From Aliidiomarina haloalkalitolerans (GTDB taxonomy: Bacteria > Pseudomonadota > Gammaproteobacteria > Enterobacterales > Alteromonadaceae), in assembly GCF_003987315.1 (NCBI RefSeq), contig NZ_PIPI01000001.1:372001-436000 (forward strand): a DNA stretch of 64,000 nucleotides, written 5' to 3'. Positions 20,507 to 28,500 of this stretch are shown here, in pieces. The notes below the pieces were generated by a model, which had not been told where the DNA came from, did no database searches, and saw only the letters and a list, made by a program, of their open reading frames with translations. Each line of letters starts with the position of its first letter. Position 1 is the stretch's first letter. The position numbers were made by a program, and so were the translations under genes.

Positions 20507-21823
20507 TTGAATGATTTTATGCCGCTGGCTGCCCGCCTGCGGCCTCGAAACCTCGATGAGTATGTTGGCCAACAACATATTCTCGGCCCCGACAAGCCCT
20601 TGCGCAAAGCTCTTGCGCGAGGGCATTTGCATTCTATGGTCTTATGGGGACCACCCGGCACAGGGAAAACCACGCTAGCCGAATTAATGGCTGCGGCTGC
20701 CGATGCCCATGTCGAACGCGTTTCAGCTGTCACTTCGGGTGTGAAGGAAATTCGTGCTGCCATCGACGCAGCAAAAGCCCGCGCAGGTGATGGTTTATTT
20801 CGGCAAAAGACGCTCTTATTTGTCGATGAGGTGCATCGGTTCAACAAGAGCCAGCAGGACGCATTTCTCCCCCATATTGAAGACGGCACAGTCATCTTTG
20901 TTGGTGCAACGACTGAGAATCCCGGATTCGCACTGAATAACGCGTTATTGTCACGAGCGCGTACCTATCGTCTACAAGCGCTAACGGAAGCAGACCTTGA
21001 ACAATTAATCACACAAGCATTAACCGACAATGAACGCGGTTTAGGACAGCGCCAACTGCGCTTAAGCCCAGCAGCTAAGCAAGCGTTATTACAAGCTGCC
21101 GCGGGAGACGCACGACGGTTATTGAACAGCTTAGAAATCGCTGCTGATTTTGTTGCTGATGGCGACGAAATTGATCCTGACACTGTGATTGCTGCGACCG
21201 GTCAAACAAGTACCGCCTTCGATAACAAAGGTGATCTGTATTACGATTTACTTTCTGCATTTCATAAGTCGGTACGAGGTTCGTCGCCAGATGGTGCCTT
21301 GTACTGGTACTGTCGAATTTTAGCTGGCGGCGGCGATCCGCTGATTGTCGCACGGCGGTTATTGGCCATTGCTTCCGAAGATATTGGTAATGCTGACCCA
21401 CGGGCTTTGCAAATCGCCCTAAACGCCTGGGACACGTACCATCGAGTCGGTCCAGCTGAGGGCGAGCGAGCAATTGCCCAAGCGACCTTGTATTGCGCTA
21501 GTGCAGCGAAAAGTAATGCGGTCTACCGGGCATTTAATAGCATGTTGCAATTGGCTAAAGAGGGGCCGTCTTATGCGGTGCCCGAGCACTTGCGTAATGC
21601 GCCAACGACGGTTCACAAGCAGGAAGGATTTGGTGCTGATTATCGTTACGCTCACGATTACGAAAATGCGTATGTTGCTGGCGAAGCCTATTTACCACCA
21701 GAGCTCGCAGAACAACGCTTTTATCAACCCGAAGCACGTGGGTTAGAAATCAAAATTAAAGAAAAGCTCGAGTTTTTAGAGCAAACGAATGCCAGCAGTG
21801 CTTGGCAACGTTATAAGAAATAA
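20507..21823 (+). CDS. rarA: replication-associated recombination protein RarA (MgsA)
   Basis: 438 residues. AAA+ ATPase related to clamp loaders, with Walker [13 protein letters not shown], Walker [19 protein letters not shown], sensor 1 GATTENPGF and the C-terminal tetramerisation region. It acts at stalled replication forks. The start is TTG 20507, which has AAGG about 9 bases upstream; the in-frame ATG at 20519 lacks a good ribosome site. Position between lolA and serS is conserved with E. coli apart from the intervening crcB genes. Confidence 0.95.
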   Translation: MNDFMPLAARLRPRNLDEYVGQQHILGPDKPLRKALARGHLHSMVLWGPPGTGKTTLAELMAAAADAHVERVSAVTSGVKEIRAAIDAAKARAGDGLFRQKTLLFVDEVHRFNKSQQDAFLPHIEDGTVIFVGATTENPGFALNNALLSRARTYRLQALTEADLEQLITQALTDNERGLGQRQLRLSPAAKQALLQAAAGDARRLLNSLEIAADFVADGDEIDPDTVIAATGQTSTAFDNKGDLYYDLLSAFHKSVRGSSPDGALYWYCRILAGGGDPLIVARRLLAIASEDIGNADPRALQIALNAWDTYHRVGPAEGERAIAQATLYCASAAKSNAVYRAFNSMLQLAKEGPSYAVPEHLRNAPTTVHKQEGFGADYRYAHDYENAYVAGEAYLPPELAEQRFYQPEARGLEIKIKEKLEFLEQTNASSAWQRYKK

Positions 21824-21907
21824 TAAAAGCTCGCGTGCTGCGGCGAAGAGAATGCGCACTGCACGTACGTCCAAGCAGAATATGTCGACCTTAGGATATA
21901 TCGATTT

Positions 21908-22300
21908 ATGAGTTGGATACTTGTTGCCCTTGGCGGTGCACTTGGCTCCGTTTTGCGCTTTTGGCTGACTCGGCTATCGGCGTGGCGTTGCGGCACGAGC
22001 ATGTATGGTACCTTGTTGGTGAACGTACTCGGTGCGCTGCTACTCGGGGTCGTCATGGTTGCCCTCAGTTTTAACCTTGACGAGTTCGAGCTAGCCGGTT
22101 CTGCACGTCATTATTTTTCTTTTTTCGAAGTTGGGTTCCTCGGTGGCTTTACGACCTTTGCGACCTTTGCCTTGGAACTGAGAACCTTGCTGCAGTCACG
22201 CTTCTGGGTTGCAATGAGCTACCTCATTAGCTCGGTGTTACTAACAGTCATCGGACTTATTCTTGGCTATATCATTGGCGGGGTTTGGTTCTATGGCTAA
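21908..22300 (+). CDS. crcB: fluoride channel subunit CrcB (Fluc), canonical copy
   Basis: 130 residues with four hydrophobic segments. The family signatures are intact: GGALGSVLRFWLTR at the N-terminus, TLLVNVLGALLLG in the second helix and GFLGGFTTFATFALE in the third, the last providing the phenylalanines and threonines that line the fluoride pore. Fluc proteins export fluoride passively as antiparallel dimers. No fluoride-riboswitch pattern was recognised in the 84 bases upstream. It overlaps the next gene by 8 bases. Confidence 0.93.
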   Translation: MSWILVALGGALGSVLRFWLTRLSAWRCGTSMYGTLLVNVLGALLLGVVMVALSFNLDEFELAGSARHYFSFFEVGFLGGFTTFATFALELRTLLQSRFWVAMSYLISSVLLTVIGLILGYIIGGVWFYG

Positions 22301-22748
22301 CTTTTCCATGCGTTCGGGTTTTATATTCTGGCGTTTCACTTTGGCCGTTGCTATTGGTGGCGCACTCGGTGCGGTATTGCGTGAAGCTAGCGGGCAGTTG
22401 TTTCTGTTGGCGAGCCGCGAAGAAAATCAATTTGTTTATTTCACTTTTGCCACGCTGACCGTTAACATATTAGGCAGTTTTGGTTTGGGTTTGGTGGTGG
22501 CTAAACGCGGCTTAACCGAAGAACGCTTGAGTATCAAGATGGAAACAGGGTTTCTATTTCTTTCGGCCGGTGTGTTTAGCGCACTGACTAGCTTTTCTGC
22601 GTTTACCTATCAGATTATGAATGTATGGGTTGAGTTTCAGGCAATCTATAGCTTGGTTTATATCGCCGGGTCGATTATTTTCGGTCTGCTGGCCGTCGGC
22701 TGTGGCTTTTGGTTTTATCGTTGGCGAACAGGTTCGCCGACCGCTTAA
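22293..22748 (+). CDS. second CrcB-like fluoride channel subunit, diverged
   Basis: 151 residues with four hydrophobic segments and the CrcB N-terminal pattern GGALGAVLREASG, TVNILGSFGLG, but the pore motif reads GVFSALTSFSAF instead of GFxGGxTTFSTF. An 8-base overlap with the preceding gene shows the two are translated together. Paired Fluc genes in other bacteria make heterodimers; the diverged copy here may be the non-conducting or structural half, which is an inference. ATG 22293 was chosen for the overlap; an upstream in-frame start at 22263 is possible. Confidence 0.85.
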   Translation: MANFSMRSGFIFWRFTLAVAIGGALGAVLREASGQLFLLASREENQFVYFTFATLTVNILGSFGLGLVVAKRGLTEERLSIKMETGFLFLSAGVFSALTSFSAFTYQIMNVWVEFQAIYSLVYIAGSIIFGLLAVGCGFWFYRWRTGSPTA

Positions 22749-22754
22749 TTATAG

Positions 22755-24059
<1,305 letters not shown>

Positions 24060-24093
24060 CCATGACCAATTCATTCTAGTGTCCGATCACAAG

Positions 24094-24127
24094 AACCGTT
24101 GCAGTATTGTTCGCTGCAACGGTTTTT
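24094..24127. terminator. terminator between serS and tusE
   Basis: Perfect 11-bp stem AACCGTTGCAG/CTGCAACGGTT (24094-24104, 24114-24124) followed by a T run on the plus strand and touching the tusE stop on the other strand. Confidence 0.85.
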
Positions 24128-24457
24128 TTATATGCATTTAGCTGGTTTGGGTAAGCCTGCAATTCGTGTTGCTTGCTTTGCTGGGCCTTTGGGAAATAAG
24201 CGGTACAGATAGCGGCTGTTGCCTTTTTCTTCACCAAGCGATTTCGCTACGGCTTTAACCAAAACACGCATGGCTGGTGAGGTGTCGTAGGTACGGTAGA
24301 ATTCGCGAACGAAGTGAACGACTTCCCAGTGATCGGCGGTCATTTGAATGTTTTCCAGCTCAGCAATGTGTTGCGCGAGTTCCTCGTTCCATAGGTCAAA
24401 TTCGGCAAGATATTCGTGTTTATCGGTTGCGTACTGGACGCCATTTACTTCAAACAT
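24128..24457 (-). CDS. tusE: TusE/DsrC family sulfur carrier protein
   Basis: 109 residues ending GLPKPAKCI, with the penultimate cysteine that carries the persulfide in TusE/DsrC. The conserved segment [20 protein letters not shown] is also present. TusE accepts sulfur from TusD and delivers it to MnmA for 2-thiouridine formation in tRNA wobble positions. The start overlaps the 3' end of tusC by 13 bases. Confidence 0.94.
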   Translation of the reverse strand: MFEVNGVQYATDKHEYLAEFDLWNEELAQHIAELENIQMTADHWEVVHFVREFYRTYDTSPAMRVLVKAVAKSLGEEKGNSRYLYRLFPKGPAKQATRIAGLPKPAKCI

Positions 24458-24813
24458 AGGTCACTCTGGTTAAATCGAATTAAGTGCTGACTGGCCGATA
24501 GAATTTGGTTCAACTCCGACCGCGGCACAATCTGGACAGGCACCCGTAAGTCCGCGGCATTGAGTTCGGCTTGTGCAAGACTTTCGGCACAGACGTAAAA
24601 GTCAGTAAAATCGAAAAGATCGGGCAGCATTTGGATTTTCTTCAATGGATCCGGTTGTCCATCAGCAACGGGTACCAGCTGCCAAACCGCGTTACCTTCA
24701 TAACAGGCCACACAAGCTTGGTCTAAAGAGACCGCCATCATCAACATGTCTAAACCTTGACGGGCACTGGCGTGCAAGGGAAGCTGATTAAATACAAACG
24801 CAATCTTTGCCAT
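24445..24813 (-). CDS. tusC: sulfur relay protein TusC (DsrF-like)
   Basis: 122 residues, TusC-like from [27 protein letters not shown] through [12 protein letters not shown] to QHLIRF. TusC is a structural subunit of the TusBCD complex. A good GGAGG site lies in front of ATG 24813. It is flanked directly by tusD and tusE, leaving no room for tusB, which would usually lie between tusC and tusE. Confidence 0.9.
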   Translation of the reverse strand: MAKIAFVFNQLPLHASARQGLDMLMMAVSLDQACVACYEGNAVWQLVPVADGQPDPLKKIQMLPDLFDFTDFYVCAESLAQAELNAADLRVPVQIVPRSELNQILSASQHLIRFNQSDLCLK

Positions 24814-24826
24814 GTTCAAGCCTCCG

Positions 24827-25240
24827 TTACAGCTGCACAAATTGATCAGCAGAACTTAATGTGCTGATAAATTCAGCGAGACCGCCGGCCGCAAACCCCG
24901 CTTGCAAGTTTCCGTCCGGTAGCGGTAGTGCGTTAACTCCATACTGGCTGCCGACAGTCGCACAAACGACAAGAGGGAAACCGTGCTGCTCTGATAACTG
25001 TAACCATTCTTGTTGCAAGTTCGGCAGCCCAGAAGGGAATTCGAGAAAACAATTGGCGTAGAGTACGCCCGCAGCGTAGAAAAATACCTGTTCAATCCGA
25101 TGTTGGGCGGCGATGAGGTTACGCACCTGCTCGAGTGCCTGTAAACCCAATTCGGTATTTGTGGGCGCATGCTCAATCATCACAACAAAAGATTGTGATG
25201 GGCTGTCAGCGGGCTGGCTGCTGATTGCGGATGGTTGCAT
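24827..25240 (-). CDS. tusD: sulfurtransferase TusD (DsrE-like)
   Basis: 137 residues. The DsrE fold is recognisable: FFYAAGVLYANC, LSEQHGFPLVVCATVGSQYGV and the end GFAAGGLAEFISTLSSADQFVQL. The cysteine in LVVCA aligns with the sulfur-transferring Cys78 of E. coli TusD. The first 17 residues are an unusual Ser/Pro/Gln-rich extension compared with E. coli. First gene of the tusD-tusC-tusE unit. Confidence 0.92.
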   Translation of the reverse strand: MQPSAISSQPADSPSQSFVVMIEHAPTNTELGLQALEQVRNLIAAQHRIEQVFFYAAGVLYANCFLEFPSGLPNLQQEWLQLSEQHGFPLVVCATVGSQYGVNALPLPDGNLQAGFAAGGLAEFISTLSSADQFVQL

Positions 25241-25281
25241 ACGGTTCTCTGCTGCTGAATTAAATTTCGCTTAGTATATAG

Positions 25282-25314
25282 AAAAACGCCCCGAGAGTAA
25301 CTTCGAGGCGTTTT
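25282..25314 (-). terminator. terminator of yccA
   Basis: Stem AAAACGCC (25283-25290) and GGCGTTTT (25307-25314) with further partial pairing in the loop, followed by T residues on the minus strand; it separates yccA from tusD. Confidence 0.7.
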
Positions 25315-25339
25315 AAACTGTGTCGTATCCGAGTGATGA

Positions 25340-26002
25340 TTAATCGTCGCCAGTAAAGGCACTTAATAAATTAATCAAGCTAATGAAAATGTTGTAGAGC
25401 GACACGAAGAGCGTGACAGTCGCCAAAATATAGTTGCGCTCACCACCGTTCACGATTGCACTCGTCTGCATCAAAATAGCGCCGGCCGAGAACAGAATGA
25501 AAATCGCGCTCAGAGCCAAATGCAGAGCAGGGAGGTTGAGGAATAGGTTCGCAACAAACGCCACGATGATGACAACAAAACCAGCCACCATCATGCCACC
25601 AAGGAAGGACATGTCTTTCTTTGTGGTGAGAATGTAGCCAGACAGTGAGAAGAAAATTAACGCCGTGCCGCCCATTGCGAGCATGACAATGTCACTGCCG
25701 CCACTTTGCACAAGGTAATTTAGCACTGGGCCAATGGTGTACCCCATGAAACCGGTTAGTGCAAAGGTAAACACGAGCCCCATAGCGCTGTTCGCAGTTT
25801 TGTGAATTGCAAATAGCAAACCATAGAAACCAGCGAGCATCAAAATAATGCCCGGACGCGGTAGGTTCAGCATACCTGAGACAGCCGCCATTGCCGCACT
25901 GAATGCGAGCGTCATAGCGAGTAGTGTATACGTATTGCGTAATACCTTATTCACCTCAATGGCGTGAGTATCACGTGCTGTATGCACAGTAGGGTTGTTC
26001 AT
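25340..26002 (-). CDS. yccA: Bax inhibitor-1 family membrane protein YccA
   Basis: 220 residues with seven predicted membrane helices and the BI-1 core (LRNTYTLLAMTLAFSA at the N-terminus, GGTALIFFSLSGYILTTKKD, and FLNLPALHLALSAIFILFSA). In E. coli YccA is a substrate and modulator of the FtsH protease. Proximity to tusE matches enterics, where yccA and tusE are adjacent. It is separated from tusD by its own terminator. Confidence 0.9.
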   Translation of the reverse strand: MNNPTVHTARDTHAIEVNKVLRNTYTLLAMTLAFSAAMAAVSGMLNLPRPGIILMLAGFYGLLFAIHKTANSAMGLVFTFALTGFMGYTIGPVLNYLVQSGGSDIVMLAMGGTALIFFSLSGYILTTKKDMSFLGGMMVAGFVVIIVAFVANLFLNLPALHLALSAIFILFSAGAILMQTSAIVNGGERNYILATVTLFVSLYNIFISLINLLSAFTGDD

Positions 26003-26341
26003 AGGTTGTTTCTCCAGTTGTTATAACCTGATCGACTTGTGTTTGAGCGATACGACTTTGTACTCCTTATAATTAGGAGACGATCAACGCCGCACCTTCG
26101 TTGCAACACAAATTGAAAAAATTCATTTGCTTACTTTGACGATCATTCCTTGCATAAGTTCTACTATACCGCATTACCGTGGGTGGGGTTCAAGTAAAAT
26201 CGGTGTGCGAAAGGGCAAAAAAGGGGTGGTTTGGATAAAATTAAAGCAAACGAACCAATTCATTGAAATTTTTACTTTACAAGCTGAATTCAGATCCGTA
26301 ATATTCGCCTCGTTCGCAGCGATACACGCAGCGAACAACTC
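26003..26341. other. intergenic region between yccA and tRNA-Ser
   Basis: 339 bases without a supported gene. It must hold the yccA promoter (minus strand) and contains the putative tRNA-Ser promoter at 26276-26304. A short open frame on the plus strand running into the tRNA has no ribosome site or family resemblance and is not called. Confidence 0.7.
26276..26304 (+). promoter_or_regulatory. putative promoter for tRNA-Ser
   Basis: TTTACA (26276-26281), 17-base spacer, TAATAT (26299-26304), then a G/C-rich segment, 37 bases before the tRNA. The -10 match is moderate. Confidence 0.45.
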
Positions 26342-26433
26342 GGAGAGGTGGCAGAGCTCGGTTTAATGCACCTGACTTGAAATCAGGCGTAGGTTCATCC
26401 CTACCGGGGGTTCGAATCCCTCCCTCTCCGCCA
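26342..26433 (+). tRNA. tRNA-Ser(TGA)
   Basis: 92 bases with the long variable arm of serine tRNAs, beginning GGAGAGGTGGCAGAG, anticodon loop CTTGAAA (anticodon TGA), T loop GGTTCGAATCC and encoded CCA. Confidence 0.97.
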
Positions 26434-26441
26434 AATTAAAG

Positions 26442-26465
26442 AACCCGCCCTCGTGGCGGGTTTTT
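26442..26465 (+). terminator. terminator after tRNA-Ser
   Basis: Perfect 8-bp stem AACCCGCC/GGCGGGTT (26442-26449 and 26455-26462) followed by TTTTT. Confidence 0.85.
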
Positions 26466-26556
26466 GCTTTGGGTAAAATATATTTTCGTTGTGGACTTGA
26501 AGTTTGTCTTCAACGGGCGTATTTAAAAGGGAGTAAACCATTTTAGGAATACGCCT

Positions 26557-26859
26557 GTGGCACGTCATTTACTGTTACTTACGTTATTATCTTGGTTGTC
26601 ATTGCCTTCGGCATCGGCAGCACATGATAGTGCCTGGGAACAAGTAGGTGGCAAGCAACTCAGTGCACTACACACAGCGCTTACGAGCGAATGTTTTACA
26701 CCGAGTGAACAAGAGACTGAAGATTACGACGAAACCTTACCTGCGAGCGAGCGGAAAAGTGTTGCCGTGGTTGTTGACCAGTTGTTCACAACCAGCACGG
26801 GTTATGCGAATAACCAGTATTCTGACAATACAATTCGCGGGCCACCGCAACTCTCCTAA
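26557..26859 (+). CDS. small exported protein of unknown function
   Basis: 100 residues from a GTG start with AGGA a few bases upstream. The first 22 residues form a convincing signal peptide (LLLLTLLSWLSLPSASA then AHD). The mature part is about 78 residues, acidic in the middle (EQETEDYDET), with a single cysteine and no domain recognised. It lies between tRNA-Ser and a CBS-domain gene on the same strand, about 45 bases upstream of the latter. Coding use in the signal sequence looks genuine, but the family is unknown to me. Confidence 0.55.
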   Translation: MARHLLLLTLLSWLSLPSASAAHDSAWEQVGGKQLSALHTALTSECFTPSEQETEDYDETLPASERKSVAVVVDQLFTTSTGYANNQYSDNTIRGPPQLS

Positions 26860-26903
26860 ATCAACAAAATTGCCCTTGAATTTTTGATTTTTGGAGAACG
26901 ACT

Positions 26904-27491
26904 ATGTCTACTTATCATGCTTTAGCGTTAAAGACGACGCCACGTTTTATTTCTTCAACCGAAAAAGTTTTAACCGCTGTGCAGCTTGACTGGCATGCGC
27001 CGGCATACACTGTCTTCGATTCACTCGAGTCGCCGCGCAGTTTAATATTGGACAGCACAACCTCGCTTGCCGACGCTGAACGCCTGATGCGCAAAGCACA
27101 CTGCCGTTATGCTTGGGTGACCGATTCTCATCAGCAGTTGTTAGGTGTAGTTGCGCTTGCTGATTTAAGCAGTGGTCGGGCAATTAAACTTGCCAAAGAT
27201 CTCCGACTTGCGCATGACGACATCGAAGTGTTCGAGTTAATGACCGCGGTAGAAGAACTACCCCAGGTTTCCCAGCAATCATTCTTACAAGCAATGATTG
27301 GCGATGTTGCAGTAACGATGCAGCAGGCCGGTACAAGCTTTCTCACGATTGCTAATGATGAAGGGATTGTTGGCATTGTGAGCGCGCTGACAATCGCCGA
27401 AAAAACTGGGGAATCCGTACGCTTCGCGCCAATGGCAACAAGCTTCGCACGGTTAGTTAATCTGAAGCACCACAGCGACGCGATCGAATAA
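26904..27491 (+). CDS. CBS-domain protein
   Basis: 195 residues. A CBS-like pair is visible: the first repeat around residues 45-95 (ADAERLMRKAHCRYAWVTD, then LLGVVALADL), the second around 110-175 (VAVTMQQAGTSFLTIANDEGIVGIVSA). CBS modules usually bind adenine nucleotides, but there is no attached enzyme, channel or transporter domain, so the protein probably acts as a stand-alone sensor. TGGAGAACG precedes the ATG. A terminator follows. Confidence 0.8.
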   Translation: MSTYHALALKTTPRFISSTEKVLTAVQLDWHAPAYTVFDSLESPRSLILDSTTSLADAERLMRKAHCRYAWVTDSHQQLLGVVALADLSSGRAIKLAKDLRLAHDDIEVFELMTAVEELPQVSQQSFLQAMIGDVAVTMQQAGTSFLTIANDEGIVGIVSALTIAEKTGESVRFAPMATSFARLVNLKHHSDAIE

Positions 27492-27520
27492 CCGCGACAC
27501 CTCACTTTTATAGCTATTCA

Positions 27521-27554
27521 AAAACGGCTGGGCAGATTTGCTCAGCCGTTTTCA
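27521..27554 (+). terminator. terminator after the CBS-domain gene
   Basis: Perfect 10-bp stem AAAACGGCTG/CAGCCGTTTT (27521-27530 and 27543-27552) with T residues after it. Confidence 0.8.
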
Positions 27555-27660
27555 GTTTTAGATTACAAGAACTGTGCTATTCCTAATATCGATTTTATTG
27601 TTAACTTGAGTGTTCCAATTCAGTAACTGGAATTGTATGTGATTTGGGTGTGATTTTTTG

Positions 27661-27687
27661 TTGACCAAGTCTCAAAAAAAATATAAA
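27661..27687 (+). promoter_or_regulatory. putative promoter for the uvrY-like gene
   Basis: TTGACC (27661-27666) and TATAAA (27682-27687) with a 15-base spacer (16-17 if the -10 is read one or two bases later in the A-rich run). It would give a leader of about 55 bases. Confidence 0.4.
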
Positions 27688-27694
27688 AAAGCAA

Positions 27695-27749
27695 TGCACG
27701 TGAGGGACTTGCGTGCAATCTAATAAAAATATGGAACAAGGAAATTGTT
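27695..27749 (+). promoter_or_regulatory. leader of the uvrY-like gene: hairpin with GGA in its loop, candidate CsrA target
   Basis: TGCACG (27695-27700) pairs with CGTGCA (27712-27717); the 11-base loop contains GGGA. Two more GGA triplets lie at 27733-27735 and at 27740-27742, the latter forming the ribosome-binding site AAGGAAA before ATG 27750. One looped GGA plus one over the Shine-Dalgarno site is the layout of known CsrA/RsmA-repressed leaders. The binding itself is inferred. Confidence 0.4.
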
Positions 27750-28415
27750 ATGCAAGATGTGATTGTAGCAATACCGCAGGGAATCCGCGCTTCAGGGCTT
27801 GTCGCTGAACTGAAAGAGTTAAATTGGAATGTTCACGTCCCTGGGCCGACTCGAAAATCTTTACTCGAGTTAGCAGAACAGCGCAGTGCGCGTATTGTTA
27901 TTCTTGACGATAATTTCGCCGGTGGCGAGACTAAGTCGTTAGTTCGTGCGCTTCATCGAGTCCATCCAAAGCTGAAAATTTTGCTTTGGTGCGATAAGTT
28001 GCGAACTGCAATTCAGTACCAACTGAACAAGTCAGCGATTCATGGTTATTTTCTGAATGAAACATCCGTCGCTGAAGTGAACAAAGGTTGTCGTTTGGCC
28101 TATGCAGGAAAGCCATACGTTCCGCTTTTGATCAACCAAGCAGTAAAACGTTATCGTAAGAGTGTAAGTGAACATCCAATCTTGAATTGCTTAACCAACC
28201 GCGAGGGCGAGATTTTTCAACTCGTCACAGCTGGCGTGTCGGTTAGCCAAATCGCAAAAGATTTGTTTATTTCACGAAAAACGGTGAATACATTCCGTTA
28301 CCGTCTGCATCGGAAGTTGAATGTCTCATGTGACGTGCAGCTTGCGCATATTGCAATTAAGTACGGTTTAATCGAAGCAGGAATCGATGGGGATGATGCT
28401 ATTTTGCTAGCGTGA
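27750..28415 (+). CDS. UvrY/GacA-position LuxR-type regulator with degenerate receiver domain
   Basis: 221 residues. The C-terminal LuxR helix-turn-helix (about residues 145-205: LTNREGEIFQLVTAGVSVSQ, then ISRKTVNTFRYRLHRKLNV) and the ending IAIKYGLIEA closely follow UvrY. Genes uvrC and pgsA downstream complete the classic uvrY-uvrC-pgsA order. The N-terminal receiver is eroded: the acidic pair of VDDHE is replaced by AIPQG and the switch lysine of LSKGA by FLNET; only Asp53 or Asp54 in VILDDNF could align with the phospho-acceptor. Ordinary BarA-type phosphorylation therefore looks unlikely. Whether it is the true ortholog of gacA or a lineage-specific pseudo-receiver regulator cannot be settled from the window. 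Confidence 0.8.
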   Translation: MQDVIVAIPQGIRASGLVAELKELNWNVHVPGPTRKSLLELAEQRSARIVILDDNFAGGETKSLVRALHRVHPKLKILLWCDKLRTAIQYQLNKSAIHGYFLNETSVAEVNKGCRLAYAGKPYVPLLINQAVKRYRKSVSEHPILNCLTNREGEIFQLVTAGVSVSQIAKDLFISRKTVNTFRYRLHRKLNVSCDVQLAHIAIKYGLIEAGIDGDDAILLA

Positions 28416-28500
28416 TTGAATCCACGTTAGCATTAGCAGACAGTGCAGCCGTGTTCTGGTAGTCTTACGATTATGATTTACGTTACTAGTTCACGGTTAT

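Noticed and set aside
21824-21907. Possible fluoride riboswitch before crcB
   Set aside because: I could not find the conserved core or pseudoknot pattern of the crcB motif in these 84 bases.
26127-26366. Open frame running into tRNA-Ser
   Set aside because: No ribosome site, atypical composition and overlap with a clear tRNA.
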